Source: JAHFDS01 sp964593795 (GTDB lineage Bacteria > Myxococcota_A > Polyangia > JAHFDS01). Taken from it: a DNA stretch of 64,000 nt. Positions 60,153 through 64,000 of the stretch are shown here, one piece after another. The stretch spans positions 26,493-90,492 of the forward strand of contig CAZQJC010000147.1 of the NCBI GenBank assembly GCA_964593795.1, written 5' to 3'. Numbering within the stretch: position 1 is the first letter of the stretch; the number at the start of each line of letters is the position of its first letter. The notes beneath the pieces were generated by a model. That model saw only the letters and a list, made by a program, of their open reading frames with translations. It did not search any database and was not told the origin of the DNA. The translations under genes were made by a program, and so were the position numbers.

Positions 60153-60431
60153 TCACTTCATGCGAGCGAGCGGGCACTTGCCCTTGTAGCCCGCTCGCGC
60201 GGCGGCCTTCTCGAGCGCCGGTCCCTTCTGCTCGGGCAGCATCCCGGCGAGGCTGGCCATGAAGTCCCTCACCTCCTGCGACTTGATGCTCCGCTGGAGG
60301 AAGGCCGCGACGCGCTGCGCACGCTCGCCCGGATCCTTGACCTTGTCTGCGCCCGAGCGCGCGACCGCATTGCACACGAGGTCGTAGTCCTCCTTCACCT
60401 CGGCGCTCGTCGAGCTGAAGAAGAAGATCAA
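60153..60431 (-). CDS. Small helical protein with C-terminal CPLA motif
   Basis: 92 residues from a TTG at 60431, nine bases after the stop of the preceding gene. Reads SSTSAEVKEDYDLVCNAVAR, then GERAQRVAAFLQRSIKSQEV, then RAGYKGKCPLARMK. Two Cys flank a helical core. Myxobacterial exported proteins of this type usually have a lipoprotein signal; here the N-terminus (IFFFSSTSA) is too short, so the start may be lost or mis-set. Ribosome binding site weak. Last gene of the coupled run. Confidence 0.5.
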   Translation of the reverse strand: MIFFFSSTSAEVKEDYDLVCNAVARSGADKVKDPGERAQRVAAFLQRSIKSQEVRDFMASLAGMLPEQKGPALEKAAARAGYKGKCPLARMK

Positions 60432-60439
60432 CGCCGAGC

Positions 60440-61441
60440 TCAACGAGTGATCTGGGAGTAGCCGTTCAGGGAGGCCGTGACGGCGCCTTCGCTCGTGCAC
60501 GCGAAGTAGTCGGGGCTCGTGATGGCGACGGAGGTGCGGCCGGTTGCTGCGGTGGGGCTCGAGAACGCCAGGGAGAGGGTGGTCCGTCCGAGGATCGGGT
60601 CGGTGTACGGGTGCGTGTGCTGCCAGGTGATCTCCGCGTTGCACGCGCTGTCGATGGTCAGCGTGGGTGGCGCTCCTGCCAGCACCGTCGCGCACGCGAG
60701 ATCGCCGTCGACCGCGAGCTGGAGGGGGCGGGGCAGGAAGCTCTCCAGGAGGTCGGCGCGGCAGGTAGGCCCGAGCGCGCTGCCGTCGACGCGCCAGTCG
60801 CCCGCGTTCCAGCACGTGGCCGCCGGCCGGGGCGCGCAGGTGCGCGCGAGCCAGTCGACCGGGCTGGCGTCGATCGACAGGCCGCCCTCCGCCGCGCAGG
60901 CTCGACCGTCGCCCCACTGGTAGCGCTGGAAGGCCCCCGGGTACGGTCCGAGCAGGATCTGCACCTCCGCTGATTCCACACCCATCGGGTCGGCCGGCGA
61001 TCCCCGGCGCAGGCTGAGGTCGCCCAGGCACCTTTCGCCATCGAACCGCCCGACCGTGACCTCCCAGCGTGGGCTCGAGAAGCACACCTGTGGCGCCGGC
61101 CCCGCGCGATTGATCGTGAAATCGAGGTCGATCCGGTTGCCGGCCGCAGCGCGCTGACACTCGGCGCCGAACCCACCGTCCGTCGCCTGGAGATCGCTGG
61201 GGAGCGCCGCGATGGTCCGCGCGCGACAGAAATCCGTGAGCTCCGCCACCGTGATGCACGACGGTCGGCCGATCCCCTCGTCCGTTCCCCCGCCGCCCGC
61301 GCCGCCCATCCCCGCGCCGCTCATCCCCGCGCCGCCCATCCCCGCGCTCCCTGCGTCCCCCGCCACATCGCTGCCACAGCCGAGCGCCGCCGCTGCGAGC
61401 AGCATCCATCCGCCAATCCACATAGGTCCCGACGATCTCAT
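60440..61441 (-). CDS. Lipoprotein with paired Cys, 333 residues
   Basis: Start ATG 61441; it overlaps the TGA of the upstream frame (ATGA). Signal WMLLAAAALGC, short GMGGAGMSGAG tether, then a beta-rich domain with about eight Cys (CITVAELTDFCRARTIAALP, CQRAAAGNRIDLDFTINRAG, CFSSPRWEVTVGRFDGERCL, CAPRPAATCWNAGDWRVDG). The end GRTSVAITSPDYFACTSEGA fits one or two jellyroll-like domains. No family recognised. Part of a run of coupled exported-protein genes. Confidence 0.72.
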   Translation of the reverse strand: MRSSGPMWIGGWMLLAAAALGCGSDVAGDAGSAGMGGAGMSGAGMGGAGGGGTDEGIGRPSCITVAELTDFCRARTIAALPSDLQATDGGFGAECQRAAAGNRIDLDFTINRAGPAPQVCFSSPRWEVTVGRFDGERCLGDLSLRRGSPADPMGVESAEVQILLGPYPGAFQRYQWGDGRACAAEGGLSIDASPVDWLARTCAPRPAATCWNAGDWRVDGSALGPTCRADLLESFLPRPLQLAVDGDLACATVLAGAPPTLTIDSACNAEITWQHTHPYTDPILGRTTLSLAFSSPTAATGRTSVAITSPDYFACTSEGAVTASLNGYSQITR

Positions 61442-61975
61442 GCTCCAGCGCAAGGCAACCCCCGAGCCAGCGCCGACTTCAAGGATTCTCGACACCTCAC
61501 GGCTCCCGGTCGGGTGCGCTGGCACGACCTGGCGCGCCCCGAGCAACCATTGCGCTGCAACGCTTCCCCTTCTGGAGGGGGACCAGGAGGCAGCGCCGCG
61601 CACTCGCGATCGAGCGCGGCGTGGAAGTGTGAGGCGCTGCGGAAGGGCTTGCGCTCGAGCATCGGCAGGAACCCGAGCCCCGCATTGAAGCCCACGTCGA
61701 AGCCCCGCTGCGCGCCATTGTTCTCCCGGACGGCGCGATAGCGAGCGTGCGCCCCGATGTCCGGACCGGCGGACGCGTGCGCATTGCCCCATTTGGGCTT
61801 CCACTCGATCTCGAGCCCGGCGGTCGACGAGAAGGGCGCGCCGCGCTTGGCGCTCTCGGGCGAGAGCCGTCGCACGACGGCGGGGACGACGCCACAATCG
61901 TTGCTCGCCGGATCGGGCAGCGGGCCTGCCTCCGTGAAGGACGGCGCCGCGTTGATCTCTCCGGCGTGCCCCCTC
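61438..61975 (-). pseudogene. Frame-displaced C-terminal part of an exported protein
   Basis: Coding-like sequence with no start: GEINAAPSFTEAGPLPDPAS, DCGVVPAVVRRLSPESAKRG, LEIEWKPKWGNAHASAGPDI, GAHARYRAVRENNGAQRGFD. It ends in a TGA that overlaps the next ATG, the same coupling seen elsewhere in this run, which supports its having been a genuine gene end. An AGGAGGGGG site lies at its 5' edge but no usable start follows. It lies one frame off from the segment upstream. Confidence 0.5.
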
Positions 61976-62396
61976 CTAGCGTCGCGGCTTCCTCTGATGG
62001 GAGGCGGGCGTCGGCGCCCAGTGCGAGAAGGGGACGCGTGGTCCGTGCTCGGGGATCAGGAAGCCGCGGATCTCGCAGTGACCGTCCGTGAAGAGCAGGA
62101 GCACGCGCACGCCCTGATCCGCCGCTGCCGCTCCCGCCGCTACCTCCACTTCCCGCGGCGCCCGAGCACGCCGCCGTACAGGTTGCCTGCATGGCCGCGC
62201 ATTGCGCCTCCGTGCTCGTGGCGGCCATGGCCAGCTCGTAGCAGGCGTGGGCCTGCTCGGAGAGGCCGTGCGCGTCGTGGCAGGCCGTTGCGAGGGCGTC
62301 ACAGGTCGGCCGCCCGGCGCTCCCAGGTGGATCGCTGCCACAGGCCGCCACCAGACCGAGCGCGCAGAGGCGATGAGCCCACGAACGCCGCGTCAT
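61976..62396 (-). pseudogene. Frameshifted Cys-rich lipoprotein
   Basis: From the ATG at 62396 (overlapping the previous stop): signal LCALGLVAAC, Cys-rich helix pairs (CDALATACHDAHGLSEQAHA, CYELAMAATSTEAQCAAMQA, CTAACSGAAG) and a GSGGSGSGG tether to about 62115. Sense then moves to another frame, VRVLLLFTDGHCEIRGFLIP then EHGPRVPFSHWAPTPA, ending at a TAG (61978-61976). Sense continues again in the third frame downstream. Either a multiply damaged gene or sequencing slips in the repetitive tether. Confidence 0.55.
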
Positions 62397-62719
62397 GGCC
62401 CGATGCGGCGGACCTGGACTGTCTTCGGCATCGCCGCACCCATCTCACCGCCCTGGCCGCCGAGCCAGAGCAACATGGCCCCGCCTCCGCTCAACCCGAC
62501 CACGTCGAAGGGGTCCGCGGTTCCGCCCAGCATCGCGCGGGCCTCGGTCACCTCGACGGCGGGGCTCGCGCCCGCGATGCGGGCGAGGCGCACCCACGAG
62601 TCCGTTCCCGGCTCCAGGTCGACCGCCCACGGAACCGCGGTCGGCAGCTGGAGCGAAGCGATCCACGCGGCGCCGGTGCTGTCCACCGCGAGCCGCACGT
62701 TGGCCTCGAAGTAATCCAC
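62393..62719 (-). CDS. Small protein coupled to the damaged lipoprotein gene
   Basis: 108 residues from a GTG at 62719 with AGGAG nine bases upstream. Sequence FEANVRLAVDSTGAAWIASL, then ARIAGASPAVEVTEARAMLG, then VGLSGGGAMLLWLGGQGG, resembling the last blades of a beta-propeller. No signal peptide, so it may be a 5'-truncated remnant that gained a start. The stop overlaps the next ATG. Family unknown. Confidence 0.5.
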   Translation of the reverse strand: MDYFEANVRLAVDSTGAAWIASLQLPTAVPWAVDLEPGTDSWVRLARIAGASPAVEVTEARAMLGGTADPFDVVGLSGGGAMLLWLGGQGGEMGAAMPKTVQVRRIGP

Positions 62720-62765
62720 GGCTGGCCACTCCTGATCGCGATCCTAGCCTCGAGCCGGTCGTCGA

Positions 62766-64000
62766 TCAGCCGACGATCGCGACCAGCTTCGCGTGCCCCT
62801 TGTGCTGCGCCACGTCGCGCGCCGTCGCGCCGATGGCATAGGGGGCGAACGCCCTGGTGAGCCCGCGCGTCCGATCGGCGCCGGCCTCGAGCAGCGCCGT
62901 GGCCACGTCGGCGCGGTCGTTCTCGGCCGCCTCGTGCAGCGGCGTGAAGCCGTAGTTCTCGGCGACGTTCGGGTCGGCGCCCGCCGCGAGCAGGGCGCGG
63001 ACGACGGCGGCGTGGCCGTTGCGCGAGGCCCAGTGGAGCGACGACAGCCCGTCGCCGTCGCGCCGGTTCACGTCGACGCGCCTGGTCGCGAGCAGCTGCT
63101 CGAGGATCTCGGGGCTGCCGTAGGACGCCGCGTGCATGAGCTGGCTCTGCCCCGTCGAGGTCGGCGTGTCGACGGCGATCCCCTTTTCGATCAACGTGCG
63201 CGCGATCGCGACGCAGTCGTCGTACTCGTCGTCGGGGTGGCCGCCGGTAGCCGCGCGGATCTCGTCGCGGTCGGTCAGCGTCACCCGCTTCCCCTTGCGC
63301 GTGAGGGTGACCGTGAAGTTCCTGGGCCGGTTCTGGGTGTGTTCGATGACGAGGTGCAGCGCGTTGAACCCCGTCGGCAGCGTCGCCTGCAGATCCGCGC
63401 CGGCCGCGAGCAAGCGGTCGAGCGCGGCGCGAAACGCCAGCTTCGAGGCGAGGAGCAGCAAGGTGTATCCCTGATCGCGGACCTCGAGGTCGACGCCGGC
63501 CGCGATCTGCTCCTCGATGACGTCGAGCCGCCGGGCGTGGAGCGCGATGAACGCCGCCGCGGAGCTCGGCGCGGGCTTGCCGGGCGCGGGGAGCTTCTCG
63601 CCGCGCGCCTCGGCCGCGGTGGCGACCCAGGGGTGGGCCAGGTCGGCCAGCGCCTGCCGCGCGTCGTCGTCGAGCCGGTCGCCCGCGGCGACCGCGGCGA
63701 CGACCGCGTCGAGGGCCTTGAGGAATGCAGCGTGTGAGGGGCACCACTTGCGGGCGATCAGGCGTTCGTCCTTCGGTGCGATCGACCTGGGCTGGCCTGC
63801 CTTGCGGTAGACCAGGACGCCCTTCGTGATCGTGTAGGACACGGGCGTTGCGCCGATCGAACCCTCGCTCAGCCAGTGGGCGACGCGCAGGTCGAGCGCC
63901 CTACGGGCGAGCGTCGCGACGTCCTTGCCGGCGGCTGGCTTCTTGGCGGCTGGCTTCTTGGCTGCGGGCTTGGCTGCTGCCTTCTTGGCTGCGGGCTTGG
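62766..64000 (-). CDS. Ankyrin-repeat protein with histone-H1-like Lys/Ala/Pro tail (5' end outside window)
   Basis: At least 410 residues; the frame has no stop up to base 64000. The visible N-terminal part is KPAAKKAAAKPAAKKPAAKK, a basic tail like histone H1 or bacterial HC1/H-NS-like linkers. Then LARRALDLRVAHWLSEGSIG, a mixed region (VLVYRKAGQPRSIAPKDERL), and about six ankyrin repeats: YTLLLLASKLAFRAALDRLL, SQLMHAASYGSPEILEQLLA, GLSSLHWASRNGHAAVVRAL, FTPLHEAAENDRADVATALL. A GTG at 63842 could serve as an internal start, but the upstream frame is plainly coding. Cytoplasmic; the tail suggests nucleic-acid contact (inference). Confidence 0.82.
   Translation of the reverse strand, partial: KPAAKKAAAKPAAKKPAAKKPAAGKDVATLARRALDLRVAHWLSEGSIGATPVSYTITKGVLVYRKAGQPRSIAPKDERLIARKWCPSHAAFLKALDAVVAAVAAGDRLDDDARQALADLAHPWVATAAEARGEKLPAPGKPAPSSAAAFIALHARRLDVIEEQIAAGVDLEVRDQGYTLLLLASKLAFRAALDRLLAAGADLQATLPTGFNALHLVIEHTQNRPRNFTVTLTRKGKRVTLTDRDEIRAATGGHPDDEYDDCVAIARTLIEKGIAVDTPTSTGQSQLMHAASYGSPEILEQLLATRRVDVNRRDGDGLSSLHWASRNGHAAVVRALLAAGADPNVAENYGFTPLHEAAENDRADVATALLEAGADRTRGLTRAFAPYAIGATARDVAQHKGHAKLVAIVG

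Overview
Kind of organism. The window is very GC-rich (about 70 percent) with strong G/C third-position bias. It is crowded with exported lipoproteins whose lipobox is followed by long Gly/Ala/Ser linkers, and it also carries FG-GAP and delta-60 repeat proteins, Ser/Thr protein kinases, FHA, LRR and TIGR02996 proteins. Together these suggest a large-genome myxobacterium (Myxococcota), probably of the Polyangiales type. No rRNA, tRNA, CRISPR array, phage or intact insertion sequence was seen. Many genes are monocistronic, and several loci are visibly decayed.

Layout. 1-6382: a large Cys-rich lipoprotein, an FKBP isomerase, a membrane-anchored beta-carbonic-anhydrase-like protein and a heparinase II/III-like lipoprotein. 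6490-9276: an AlkD-like repair protein, an FHA membrane protein and a RHH/PIN toxin-antitoxin pair with a palindromic operator. 9448-13064: a NhaR-like regulator divergent from beta-carbonic anhydrase plus a DUF1275 membrane protein, then an unknown helical protein. 13065-13351: a decayed FGE-sulfatase fragment. 13352-20541: small and exported proteins, then an LRR protein downstream of a giant receptor-like kinase with degenerate repeats and a PDZ domain.

20631-25161 is an iron/oxidative-stress island: fur-katA (4-base overlap), a Fur-box-like site before a frameshifted delta-60 lipoprotein, and a second Fur-box-like site before a deletion remnant that joins the start of an imelysin-like lipoprotein to the C-terminal half of a TonB-dependent receptor. 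25162-29285: an acyl-CoA dehydrogenase, a MOSC protein, a nitroreductase remnant and hipBA with three evenly spaced palindromes. 29410-38261: secreted cytochrome c, an FG-GAP lipoprotein, an LRR/TIGR02996 protein, a polyglycine-hydrolase-like serine hydrolase and a Gly-rich lipoprotein. 38436-43659: a DUF2723 glycosyltransferase-like membrane protein, a small membrane protein and exported katG with an OxyR-like site. 44086-56411: lipoproteins (vWA, FG-GAP), a second membrane kinase and a translationally coupled three-gene exported operon (small five-Cys lipoprotein, outer-membrane protein, LamG lipoprotein). 56412-64000: a structured intergenic region, a bestrophin remnant, a gluzincin metalloprotease lipoprotein, a run of coupled exported proteins (some frame-disrupted) and an ankyrin protein with a histone-H1-like Lys/Ala/Pro tail that runs off the window.

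Most unexpected structure. A dispersed intergenic repeat of about 130 bp occurs in at least five full or partial copies (around 13300, 32808, 40646, 44805 and 53680). Two of these are linked to duplicated pieces of a two-gene cassette (small membrane protein, then LRR/TIGR02996 protein): each locus has kept one gene and a stub of the other. Shared promoter-like and palindromic motifs also recur upstream of unrelated exported-protein genes.

All calls come from reading the sequence. Family names are from recognised motifs, not from database searches.
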